Origin: Chloracidobacterium sp. UBA3360 | GTDB lineage: Bacteria; Acidobacteriota; Blastocatellia; Pyrinomonadales; Pyrinomonadaceae | Direction of reading: 5' to 3' | Length of the DNA: 15,336 nt | Assembly (NCBI GenBank): GCA_002360555.1 | Contig: DEQS01000040.1 | Location: forward strand, 1-15,336 | Shown: in pieces, positions 1-6,892 of the stretch | Layout: each line of letters begins with the position of its first letter | How positions within the stretch are numbered: position 1 is the first letter of the stretch | Program-made: the position numbers and the translations under genes | The notes under the pieces: model-generated | What the model was told of the DNA's origin: nothing | The model's database searches: none | Seen by the model: only the letters and a program-made list of their open reading frames with translations

Positions 1-39
1 CCTGTGTGGCTGGAGTGCAGGCGTGTGGTCTACCGATCT
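1..39. other. Illumina TruSeq adapter remnant (assembly artefact)
   Basis: Bases 6-39 match the TruSeq read-2 adapter, in the orientation ending CTCTTCCGATCT, at 29 of 34 positions. The five mismatches are at 9, 17, 21, 28 and 32. The stretch GTGTG at 23-27 and CCGATCT at 33-39 are exact. Bases 1-5 would fall in the index region. The reading frame entering from the right loses its family-like sequence just before this point. This is therefore read-through adapter from a low-quality read end, not genomic DNA. The adapter sequence is known from memory. Confidence 0.93.
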
Positions 40-1081
40 TAAATGTTTTGCCGCATACGGTCGGTTTGTAAGAAGAGAAATTTGCGACAAAGACCGAATT
101 CGTGTCTTTTGGATACAGTAGCAGTTCAGCAAAATCGCGGCCACGTCCCCTAGGCCGAGGGTGGCCGTTAACCCGCGTCCAGATTTCACCAGCGTCTGTC
201 GAGCTGTAAATACCCGCAACTGTAGCTTGGGCATCGACCGTCGCATAGAGCCGGTCATTGTCCGAACGCGATATCGTAAAACCAATTCGTCCCAAACCCT
301 GCTCAACCGTCGGCAGCCCCTTGGTCAGTTTTTTCCAATTATTTCCGCCGTCCGTAGATTTGAATAAACCGCTTTCCTTGCCCTGCCAGGCACCATTTTC
401 CCAAGGCCCCTGACGCCCCGCCCACATATCTGCATAGACGATCTTTGGGTTTTTCGGGTCGATCTCGACCTGCATCGCACCGGTATTCTCGTCTTTATAC
501 AGCACACGCTGAAACGAACTGCCGCCGTCAGTCGAGCGATAAATTCCACGCTCTTCGTTAGGCCCGTAAGGGTGTCCGAGCACGGCGACGAACAAGCGGT
601 TCTCATCCTTTGGGTCCACTGAGATGGAAGCGATCTGTTGCCCTTCGCGCAAGCCCAGGTGTTCCCAGGTTTTGCCGCCGTCGCGCGAACGATACATGCC
701 GTCGCCCGTCGCTAAGTCCGGCCGCTGCAACCCTTCGCCGCAGCCGACATAGATCACGTTCGGATTGGACGGTGCAATGGCTATGTCGCCGATTGAGCCG
801 GTCGGTTGCTCGTCAAAGATCGGTTTCCACGTCCGTCCCGCATCGGTCGTTTTCCACACGCCGCCGTTATTGACGCCGATGTAAAAAACATTTGGCTGTG
901 ACGGTATGCCCACCGCCCCGACCGTTCGACCGCCCCGAAAAGGCCCGATCATTCGCCACTTCATACTCTGATAAAGCGACGGATCGATCTTTTGTGCGGG
1001 TGTAAATGAATTAAATGCAAAAAATACGGCTACGACGGTGAATAGTACGACTCGAAACATCTTGACGGCTGGTTTGCTCAT
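40..1081 (-). CDS. Secreted BNR/Vps10 (sortilin)-like propeller protein, 3' truncated
   Basis: This is the N-terminal part, about 347 codons, of a large secreted beta-propeller protein of the WD40/YVTN/BNR or Vps10-sortilin-like group. The family is common in Acidobacteriota and usually annotated as a glycosyl hydrolase or hypothetical protein. The start ATG at 1081 follows GGAGAG with good spacing. Residues 9-29 form a signal peptide ending near TPAQ. Five Asp-box motifs (S/T-x-D-x-G-x-x-W/F) are visible at about residues 78-85, 132-139, 183-190, 242-249 and 294-301. A sixth is expected near 339-346 but reads PTVCGKTF, which suggests base errors next to the adapter. The frame stays open to the edge, but bases 1-39 are not genomic, so the real C-terminus is missing. 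These proteins usually have many more repeats. Substrate and catalytic activity cannot be assigned; many relatives are probably binding propellers. Confidence 0.88.
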
Positions 1082-1159
1082 AATTGTCTCTCCTGGATAA
1101 TGCAGAAAGATTAACAGAAAATCAGCCGAGCTGTTATCTCAAATGGCAGCGTTTTGCAA

Positions 1160-1196
1160 CAAAAAAAGACATCCCCTTTGGTGGAGATGTCTTTGT
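1160..1196 (-). terminator. Intrinsic terminator of the small proline-rich gene
   Basis: The 9-bp perfect stem aaagacatc (1165-1173) / gatgtcttt (1186-1194) encloses a 12-base loop that can pair further (ccc with gg). Read on the minus strand, the hairpin is followed by a run of seven T (1167-1161). It lies about 20 bases past the stop of the gene at 1216-1437, the right distance and strand for a rho-independent terminator. It also separates that gene from the BNR gene downstream. Confidence 0.85.
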
Positions 1197-1215
1197 CTAA
1201 ATTATTTTGCGGCAA

Positions 1216-1437
1216 TTATGCCGTATAGGTGATCTCGCTCTTCCAAACCGCACCTATTGAGTTAGGTTTTGGCGTCGGGGTCGGCTTGGGCGGTTTAGGC
1301 TGCGGGTTGACGACCGGCGGCACTTCTTTTGGCGGCCTTGGTTTAGTGTCGTCTTTTTGTGCCATGGCCGTCAGTGACAAGCCCAGAACAAAAACGAACG
1401 TAAATAGTATTTTATGTAAAACTTTCATTGTTATCAT
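1216..1437 (-). CDS. Small secreted proline-rich protein
   Basis: A 73-residue protein of unknown function. Residues 5-26 form a clear signal peptide (basic start, hydrophobic core VLHKILFTFVFVLGLSLTAM, cleavage after AMA or AMAQ). The mature part has a charged stretch (KDDTKPRPPKE), then a Pro/Lys-rich repeat region (PPVVNPQPKPPKPTPTPKP) and a short tail ending ITYTA. It probably forms an extended periplasmic or surface peptide, perhaps a spacer or cell-wall-interacting segment. The ATG at 1437 follows GAGAGGAAAGAA with a spacing of about six bases. The ATG at 1428 (MKVLHK) is an alternative with a more typical signal-peptide start. A strong terminator follows, so it is probably a single-gene transcript. 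No enzyme motif is present. Confidence 0.72.
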   Translation of the reverse strand: MITMKVLHKILFTFVFVLGLSLTAMAQKDDTKPRPPKEVPPVVNPQPKPPKPTPTPKPNSIGAVWKSEITYTA

Positions 1438-1687
1438 TTCTTTCCTCTCTCGTTAAATTCACGCTTCTTGGGGAAAGAGAGAAACTGCGTTTCCGCTATT
1501 ATCATAGGCAATCTCAATGCCACAGACGCACTTATGACGCATTAGCTAAGGTTTTGGTTGGAAACTTTATTTATACTCACTTCGCAAAATTTACAAAACT
1601 TTACGTTTTGAGGTATTTTCATACGAAATCGTGAATTCGGCAACCGTTTTGGCAATGTTTTTCGCGATTTGGTGCGATAATCAGGTA
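1438..1687. promoter_or_regulatory. Divergent intergenic region with presumed promoters
   Basis: About 250 AT-rich bases separate the small minus-strand gene from the plus-strand TspO-like gene, so it should hold promoters in both directions. A possible plus-strand -10 is TATACT at 1572-1577, without a convincing -35. A possible minus-strand -10 is GATAAT, read from the complement around 1499-1505. A small stem caaaac (1594-1599) / gttttg (1605-1610) lies about 80 bases before the preferred TspO start. No gene or RNA is recognised here. The promoter calls are weak. Confidence 0.3.
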
Positions 1688-2446
1688 ATGGAAACAGCCG
1701 CAAACACACAGGATCGGATGCGATCTATCCTGCTTATCGTTGCCACTATCGGCACTATCGTCTTTAACGGGTTAGCCGCCACCGGCTATGTTAACGGAGT
1801 GACGCCCGAGCTGATATCGGCAAAATACCCGACCGTATTAACACCCGCCGGGTACGCATTTTCGATCTGGAGCCTGATCTATCTAGGAATTATTGCGTTT
1901 AGCATTTATCAAGCGTTACCAAGTAATATTGTAAAATTTCGCACCGTCAGGTCGCTCTATATTGCGACATGTGCATTCAATTGCGCGTGGATATATTTTT
2001 GGCACCGCGATCAGATCGGGGTTTGTTTAGTGTTGATCGCAGGGCTGCTGTTTACGCTGATCGGGATGATGATATTGCTGCGACGAGCCGATGGAAACCC
2101 GCTAATGACAACTGCTCCGTTTGGCATTTATGCGGGCTGGGTAACTGCCGCGACGCTTGTAAATTTCACGATATTTCTCAAATACATTGGGTCTGAGATG
2201 TCGCCAACTGCATGGAACACTCTCGGTGTCGCGATCCTCGTCATCGCAGCGGCTCTCGCATTTGTCGTACGCTGGCGGCTGCAAAATTATATTTATCCGC
2301 TCGCGGTCGCGTGGGCGGCAACCGCCATCGCCGTCAAACAGAGTGGCAACACGGCGATCGTCGTCGCAGCAGCGTTTTGCACCGTCACGTGCCTGGTCGT
2401 CGCCGGCAGTATCGTAACTAGCCTAAAGGATTCGACCAGTGAATAA
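1688..2446 (+). CDS. TspO/MBR-related multi-pass membrane protein
   Basis: A 252-residue inner-membrane protein with roughly seven or eight hydrophobic helices, starting with one at residues about 12-30. It resembles the longer bacterial relatives of TspO, annotated as tryptophan-rich sensory protein. The most family-like segment is TPAGYAFSIWSLIYLGI at about residues 54-70, followed by a second cluster containing CAFNCAWIYFWH. TspO proteins bind porphyrins or other tetrapyrroles, but a ligand for this subgroup is not established. The frame opens upstream to a GTG at 1631. I prefer ATG 1688 because the product then begins METAANTQDRMRSILL directly before the first helix, as relatives do. ATG 1721, which follows AGGATCGG, is also possible. 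The stop overlaps the aroDE start by eight bases, so the two are probably cotranslated. Confidence 0.72.
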   Translation: METAANTQDRMRSILLIVATIGTIVFNGLAATGYVNGVTPELISAKYPTVLTPAGYAFSIWSLIYLGIIAFSIYQALPSNIVKFRTVRSLYIATCAFNCAWIYFWHRDQIGVCLVLIAGLLFTLIGMMILLRRADGNPLMTTAPFGIYAGWVTAATLVNFTIFLKYIGSEMSPTAWNTLGVAILVIAAALAFVVRWRLQNYIYPLAVAWAATAIAVKQSGNTAIVVAAAFCTVTCLVVAGSIVTSLKDSTSE

Positions 2447-3938
2447 CGGGAAAATCTGTATTTCGGTATGTGCCGAAACCGCAGACGAAATGATCGCCAA
2501 TATCAAACGAGCGGAGCAATTCGCCGATGTGATCGAGGTGCGGTTTGATTGCTTGCCAAGCGATCAGATCGAAAATTTCAAATTTCAGATTTCAAATCTC
2601 AATTTTGAAAAGACGCTACTTGCGACATTTCGCGCTCCCGATCAGGGCGGTCAGCGGGAGACGTCGCTGTATGAGCGTCGAGCGTTTTGGCGAGAGTCGC
2701 AAGAATCTTTTGGAATTGCTGATCTAGAAGAAGATGTAGTCGAATACGGTGAAAAATATTCAGAGAAGATTGTTTCATTTCACGACTTTAACGGTGTTCC
2801 CGGCGATTTGGGTCAAATATTTGACCGATTGGCGGCGACCGATGCCAATATTATTAAGCTCGCCGTCACTGCAAACGACATTTCCGATGCGATTCCTATT
2901 TGGAAATTATTGGAACTTGCAAAGACCGAAGGCAAGCAAATTATCCCTATCGCGATGGGCGAGGCGGGGAAATGGACTCGCATTCTTGGGCTGGCTCACG
3001 GAGCCTATTTAACTTACGCCGCGCTCGACGCGGGTAAAGAAACCGCCGATGGACAGCTTACGGCAAAAGACTTGACCGAAACTTACTGCGTCAAAGAACT
3101 CGATAAAAACACTAAGGTGTTTGGCGTCATCGGTGACCCGGTGTCGGGCTCGCTGTCGCCGTATATGCATAATGCCGAGTTTGCGGCGGCGGATGTTAAT
3201 GCGGTTTTTATGCATCTGCTCGTTAAGGATCTCGATGCGTTCATCCGGCGAATGGTAAAGGCTGAAACACGTGAGGTCGAGCTCAATTTTGGCGGATTTT
3301 CGGTCACGATGCCGCATAAACAGGCGATCATCCCGCATCTCGACGCCATCGATCCAACCGCCGCAAAGATCGGTGCGGTCAACACGATAAAAATCGAAGA
3401 CGGCAAGCTCGCCGGCTACAACACCGACGCACATGGTTTTATCACGCCCCTAAAAGCTAGATTTGGCGACATTCGCGATGCGCGAGTTGCGGTATTTGGT
3501 GCAGGCGGAGCTTCGCGGGCGTGTGTCTATGCCTTGCAGCAAGAAGGTGCGGATGTGACCGTTTTTGCCCGCGACCTACAAAAAGCGAAAGTATTCGCCG
3601 ACGAATTTGGCATTAAACACCACCAACTGACAACTGACAACCGACAACTGACAACTGACATCCTTGTCGATGCCACGCCGCAGGGGATGAAAGGGCCGCT
3701 TGAGCACGAATCTCTGTTTACGGCGGACGAGCTTTCGGGTGTAAAATTTGTCTATGATCTTGTGACCAGTGCGGCGGATACGCCGATAGTTAGAGCGGCA
3801 AAAGCTGCGGGTGTTCCGGCGATTGGCGGTCTCGAGATGCTGATCGCTCAGGGCGTGAAGCAGTTTGAGATATGGACGAATAAGATAGCGCGTCCGGACA
3901 AGATGCGGGAGATACTGCTTACAAAAATGAAGGGGTAA
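2439..3938 (+). CDS. aroDE: Bifunctional 3-dehydroquinate dehydratase (type I) / shikimate dehydrogenase
   Basis: A 499-residue fusion for two consecutive cytoplasmic steps of the shikimate pathway: dehydroquinate to dehydroshikimate, then NADPH-dependent reduction to shikimate. The AroD part (about 1-215) has EVRFD (33-37), the catalytic His in SFHDF (H115), the Schiff-base Lys in IKLAV (K140) and the MGEAGKWTRI segment (173-182). The AroE part (about 225-495) has SLSP (237-240), the catalytic Lys in MPHK (K294), AVNT (313-316), YNTD (D330), the nucleotide-binding GAGGASR (354-360), DATPQGM (411-417) and Gln471 in AQG. Both sites look intact. The start is GTG at 2439 with AAGGA eight bases upstream, inside the preceding gene. 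Two in-frame segments look like dispersed-repeat DNA: residues 45-58 (FKFQISNLNF region) and 394-407 (HQLTTDNRQLTTD). The AroD-AroE fusion is best known from plants and also occurs in some bacteria. Confidence 0.96.
   Translation: MNNGKICISVCAETADEMIANIKRAEQFADVIEVRFDCLPSDQIENFKFQISNLNFEKTLLATFRAPDQGGQRETSLYERRAFWRESQESFGIADLEEDVVEYGEKYSEKIVSFHDFNGVPGDLGQIFDRLAATDANIIKLAVTANDISDAIPIWKLLELAKTEGKQIIPIAMGEAGKWTRILGLAHGAYLTYAALDAGKETADGQLTAKDLTETYCVKELDKNTKVFGVIGDPVSGSLSPYMHNAEFAAADVNAVFMHLLVKDLDAFIRRMVKAETREVELNFGGFSVTMPHKQAIIPHLDAIDPTAAKIGAVNTIKIEDGKLAGYNTDAHGFITPLKARFGDIRDARVAVFGAGGASRACVYALQQEGADVTVFARDLQKAKVFADEFGIKHHQLTTDNRQLTTDILVDATPQGMKGPLEHESLFTADELSGVKFVYDLVTSAADTPIVRAAKAAGVPAIGGLEMLIAQGVKQFEIWTNKIARPDKMREILLTKMKG
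2571..2611 (+). repeat. AT-rich dispersed-type repeat inside aroD domain
   Basis: Inside aroDE, a run built from the units aaatttcaaatttcagattt and ttcaaatctcaattttgaaa stands out as AT-rich against GC-rich flanks. It encodes residues 45-58 (ENFKFQISNLNFEK). Internally repetitive sequence of this kind is familiar from intergenic repeats in several bacterial phyla. It falls between EVRFDCL and the LATFRAP strand, where related AroD proteins vary in length, so the fold is probably not harmed. Confidence 0.6.
3619..3660 (+). repeat. ACAACTGAC-type dispersed repeat inside aroE domain
   Basis: Four near-copies of a ten-base unit (caactgacaa / caaccgacaa) run in tandem, in frame with aroDE, encoding HHQLTTDNRQLTTD. 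The same family occurs outside genes at 12066-12145, where it includes gacaactgacaaccggc. The segment lies in a variable loop between FADEFGIK and DILVDATPQGM of the NADP-binding domain. Confidence 0.8.
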
Positions 3939-3944
3939 AAAGCG

Positions 3945-4664
3945 ATGAAAGTCGAAGCTCTAAATTGCCCAAATTGTGGTGCCGGTGTTGCCAGCGACCA
4001 CAGCCAATGTGAGTTTTGCAAGACCCGGCTCAAGACGATGGCGTGTCCGTCGTGCTTTGGTTTGATGTTCGTCGGCAGCCAGTTTTGCCAACATTGCGGT
4101 GCGGTCGCGGCTCCGGTCGAGGTAAGTCTTGGTGGTGATGGTGGCACCTGTCCGCGATGCCGTGCTGGTCTCGAAGACCTGCAGATCGGCGAGACTAAAA
4201 TTCGCGGCTGTGAAAAATGCGACGGGCTGTGGCTCGACACTGCGACGTTTGAAAATATCTGTGCGGATCACGAAAAACGCTCGGCCGTTCTCGTTTATTT
4301 TGGCAATCGCACGATCCGCGGCGACCAAATGACGAAGGTCAATTACGTTCCGTGTCCAGATTGCGGCGAGCTGATGAACCGCAACAATTTTGCCCGGGCG
4401 TCGGGTGTGATCGTCGATATCTGCAAACAGCACGGCGTCTGGTTTGACGCAGATGAGTTGCCGAAGATTGTCGATTTTATCCAAAAAGGCGGCATGGAGA
4501 TCGCGCGCCAACGTGAAAAGAACGAGCTAAATGATGAACGCGCACGGCTTCGTGATGAGCGGTTAAAACTGGGGATGCAGGATCAGAGTGCAAACCTCGG
4601 CAGCATATTCGAAAACGAGGACAACGCCAGCGTGCGAAACTTCGTCCGACGATTGTTTGATTAG
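3945..4664 (+). CDS. Multi-zinc-ribbon protein with two TFIIB-type zinc fingers
   Basis: A 239-residue cytoplasmic protein with four apparent zinc sites: C8/C11/C22/C25, C34/C37/C48/C51, C69/C72/C89/C92 and C137/C140/C160/H163. The last two fit the zf-TFIIB pattern, CPxC...GCEKCDGLWLD and CPDCG...CKQHGVWFDADEL, where the W-x-D segment is typical. The C-terminus (about 183-210) is a charged helix, probably a coiled coil (ARQREKNELNDERARLRDER). Molecular function is unknown. Such proteins are thought to bind nucleic acid or protein, but nothing here proves it. The ATG is six bases after the aroDE stop. AGGGG at 3931-3935, overlapping the end of aroDE, gives a nine-base spacer, so translation is probably coupled. 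Confidence 0.85.
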   Translation: MKVEALNCPNCGAGVASDHSQCEFCKTRLKTMACPSCFGLMFVGSQFCQHCGAVAAPVEVSLGGDGGTCPRCRAGLEDLQIGETKIRGCEKCDGLWLDTATFENICADHEKRSAVLVYFGNRTIRGDQMTKVNYVPCPDCGELMNRNNFARASGVIVDICKQHGVWFDADELPKIVDFIQKGGMEIARQREKNELNDERARLRDERLKLGMQDQSANLGSIFENEDNASVRNFVRRLFD

Positions 4665-4707
4665 CGGTACAGGTCAAAACTCTATTAAAAGGAACACCAT
4701 CACCCCT

Positions 4708-5823
4708 ATGAGAATCCGTCGTGCCCCAATCGTCCTCCTGTTTGCGGCAATTTTCCTGTCCGCAGCATTACAAGTAAAAGCCGCCGATAATTGGGATCCG
4801 CAACGAACCTGGGCGTTTTTTGTTTGTCTGGTCAATTGGAAAGACTCAAACACATTTGCTTCGTTCCCGACAAAGAACCGCAAAGACGTCGTGCTCCGCG
4901 ACACGCTGAAAAGCCGCGGGGTGCCCGAGACACAGATCGTTTATCTCAACGACTCAAAAGCAACAATTGCGACGGTCGAACGCCAATTCACCGAGTTTCT
5001 CAAAAAGCCCGCTCCCGGTGATTGGGTCTTTGTTTATTTCGAAGGACACGGCTATAAAAATGAGGATGACGGAACGCCATATTTAGCAACCTACGACGTA
5101 AGCGAAAAGGTCAAAGGGTGGCGGTTCGACTCGATTCCGGATGCTATCGAGCGCAATTTTCGAGGCTCGCACGCGATCATCGCTCTCGACAATTGCTATT
5201 CCGGTGCAATGGCAGACGCGGTCAAATCCAAGCCGCGCAAAGTTTCGTACGGCGTGCTGACATCTTCGCTCGCCAGCCAGGTCTCGACCGGGAACTGGAC
5301 CTTTACCGAATCGCTCATCTCAGCATTTAATGGCGCCGCATTTGTCGATCGCGACCGCAACGGCAGCATAACCTTTGCCGAGCTCGGCAAAAATAGTGAG
5401 GAAGACATGCTCTTTGGCGAAGAGCAGATGGCGACAATTGCGTTTACCGGGCGATTTGATCCGGCGACCGTGATCGGCAAGGCTCAGACCGCCGCGTCAT
5501 CCCGTGTCGGCGAACGTGTCGAGGCTTACAGCGTCGATGGTTGGTACAAAGGTTTTATTATCGATGCCAAGACCGGTAGTCATAAGGTCCACTATTACGG
5601 CTACGAGTCGAGCGATGATGAATGGGTCACCGACAAAATGATCCGCACGCCCAAGGTGGTACAGTTTGCTAAAGGTGCAGCCGTCGAGGTCGAGTGGCAG
5701 AAAAAGTGGTATCCCGCAAAAGTGCTCGACGTTAAGGGCGGCTCGCATTACATCACCTACAACGGTTACGGCAAAGAATGGGACGAATGGGTGTCGTCAA
5801 AACGCATCAGAAAGAAAAGTTGA
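4708..5823 (+). CDS. Secreted caspase-like (C14) protein with EF-hand loop and two Tudor/agenet-like domains
   Basis: A 371-residue exported protein. Residues 1-26 form a signal peptide (RIRR, hydrophobic core, cleavage near QVKA-AD). Residues about 33-250 are a caspase-like peptidase C14 domain with the presumed catalytic dyad His114 in YFEGHGY and Cys163 in ALDNCYSGA. A perfect EF-hand-type calcium loop, DRDRNGSITFAE (214-225), follows inside the C-terminal half of that domain. Residues about 266-313 and 321-368 are two copies of a Tudor-knot/agenet-like barrel (VGERVEAY...WYKGFI...DDEWV and KGAAVEVEW...WYPAKV...WDEWV). The frame opens at 4588, but the signal peptide fixes the start at ATG 4708; AAGGA lies rather far upstream (about 15 bases). 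Substrate is unknown. Prokaryotic caspase-like proteins (orthocaspases) usually cut after Arg or Lys. The export signal suggests periplasmic or extracellular action. Confidence 0.85.
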   Translation: MRIRRAPIVLLFAAIFLSAALQVKAADNWDPQRTWAFFVCLVNWKDSNTFASFPTKNRKDVVLRDTLKSRGVPETQIVYLNDSKATIATVERQFTEFLKKPAPGDWVFVYFEGHGYKNEDDGTPYLATYDVSEKVKGWRFDSIPDAIERNFRGSHAIIALDNCYSGAMADAVKSKPRKVSYGVLTSSLASQVSTGNWTFTESLISAFNGAAFVDRDRNGSITFAELGKNSEEDMLFGEEQMATIAFTGRFDPATVIGKAQTAASSRVGERVEAYSVDGWYKGFIIDAKTGSHKVHYYGYESSDDEWVTDKMIRTPKVVQFAKGAAVEVEWQKKWYPAKVLDVKGGSHYITYNGYGKEWDEWVSSKRIRKKS

Positions 5824-6839
5824 ACGAGAGATACAGCAGACAAATTTTATTTCGTGAGATAGGCCGCGAGGGGCAGGAGCGGTTGTTAAACTCCCGCGTT
5901 TTGCTCGTCGGATGCGGTGCGCTAGGTGCGGCACATGCCGAGGTGCTGGCTCGGGCTGGGGTTGGAAAGCTGCGGATTGTTGACCGCGATTTTGTTGAGT
6001 TCACAAATCTCCAGCGGCAGACGCTGTTCAAAGAATCGGACGCCGCCGAACGTTTGCCAAAAGCGATCGCGGCCAAGACCCGAATCGCTGAGATCAACTC
6101 CGAAATAGAGGTTGATGCGATCATCGCCGATGTAAATAATTCGAATATCGAATCGCTCATCGACGGATGCGATCTGGTCATCGACGGTACGGATAATTTT
6201 CAGGTACGATATTTGCTAAACGACGCTTGCGTCAAAAAGGGCGTGACATGGATCTACGGTGCGGCTGTGTCGAGTTACGGTACCACGATGACGATCATTC
6301 CCGGCAAGACGCCGTGTCTGCGTTGCATTTTTGACGAAATGCCGGACGCCGGTTCGTCGCCGACATGCGACACAGCGGGCGTCATCATGCCGATTATTGC
6401 AACAGTTTCCGCGACACAAGTCGCTGAGGCTCTAAAGATATTGGTCGGCGATACAGCATCGCTCCATGGTTCTCTGATGCAGTTCGACGTGTGGGCAAAC
6501 GATCGACAGCGGATAAAACTGGGTGAACCAAGTCCCGATTGCAAGACATGCGGACAGCGTAATTTCGAATTTCTCGACGCCGACGCTCAAGAGTTTTCCG
6601 CCGTCCTTTGCGGCCGTAATGCCGTTCAGTTGGCACCGCCTCTGCCCGTTGATCTTGACCTCGCCGCCCTCGCCGAACGACTCGGTGTGATATCTGAAGT
6701 CAAGCAAAACGGATATCTTGTCCGTTTTACGTCAGGCGAAAATGAAATGACCGTGTTTCGCGATGGCCGAGCGATCGTAAAGGGAACCGATGACATTTCG
6801 ATGGCTCGCGGCTTGTACGCAAAATTTGTTGGGATTTGA
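5820..6839 (+). CDS. ThiF/MoeB/HesA-family E1-like adenylyltransferase
   Basis: A 339-residue cytoplasmic enzyme that should adenylate the C-terminal Gly-Gly of a small sulfur carrier such as ThiS or MoaD, for thiamine or molybdenum cofactor synthesis. Visible motifs are the nucleotide-binding GCGALG (31-36), DRD (55-57), the Arg finger in NLQRQ (R66), K81, DGTDN (122-126), zinc pairs CLRC (166-169) and CKTC (241-244), and Cys183 in TCDTAG. Instead of a rhodanese domain, the C-terminus (about 258-339) is the short domain seen in Bacillus-type ThiF proteins, with VLCGRNAVQL and FRDGRAIVKGT. No carrier-protein gene is nearby, so ThiF and MoeB cannot be told apart. I chose TTG 5820, overlapping the caspase stop TGA, because it gives MNERYSRQILF, where the family begins. 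ATG 5787 and 5778 would add 11 or 14 residues. Confidence 0.9.
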   Translation: MNERYSRQILFREIGREGQERLLNSRVLLVGCGALGAAHAEVLARAGVGKLRIVDRDFVEFTNLQRQTLFKESDAAERLPKAIAAKTRIAEINSEIEVDAIIADVNNSNIESLIDGCDLVIDGTDNFQVRYLLNDACVKKGVTWIYGAAVSSYGTTMTIIPGKTPCLRCIFDEMPDAGSSPTCDTAGVIMPIIATVSATQVAEALKILVGDTASLHGSLMQFDVWANDRQRIKLGEPSPDCKTCGQRNFEFLDADAQEFSAVLCGRNAVQLAPPLPVDLDLAALAERLGVISEVKQNGYLVRFTSGENEMTVFRDGRAIVKGTDDISMARGLYAKFVGI

Positions 6840-6852
6840 GATGATACTTTCA

Positions 6853-6885
6853 TGCCTCGGTTTTCGCTGTTTATAGGTGGAGGCA
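6853..6885 (+). promoter_or_regulatory. Possible hairpin covering the ndh ribosome binding site
   Basis: TGCCTC (6853-6858) can pair with GAGGCA (6880-6885), whose bases overlap the strong Shine-Dalgarno GGAGG (6879-6883), nine bases before ATG 6893. The stem is only six pairs with a 21-base loop, so it may be chance, but it would hide the ribosome binding site. No promoter is convincing in this 53-base gap. Confidence 0.3.
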
Positions 6886-6892
6886 CATTTCA

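Noticed and set aside
610..873. Plus-strand open frame rich in Arg and Ser
   Set aside because: It is antisense to the BNR propeller gene, whose regular Asp-boxes on the minus strand are clear.
1229..1456. Plus-strand frame rich in Gly
   Set aside because: It is the complement of the proline-rich minus-strand gene. The signal peptide, Shine-Dalgarno and terminator all support the minus strand.
3619..3660. Tandem repeat as a CRISPR fragment
   Set aside because: Units are about ten bases with no spacers and lie in frame inside an enzyme gene.
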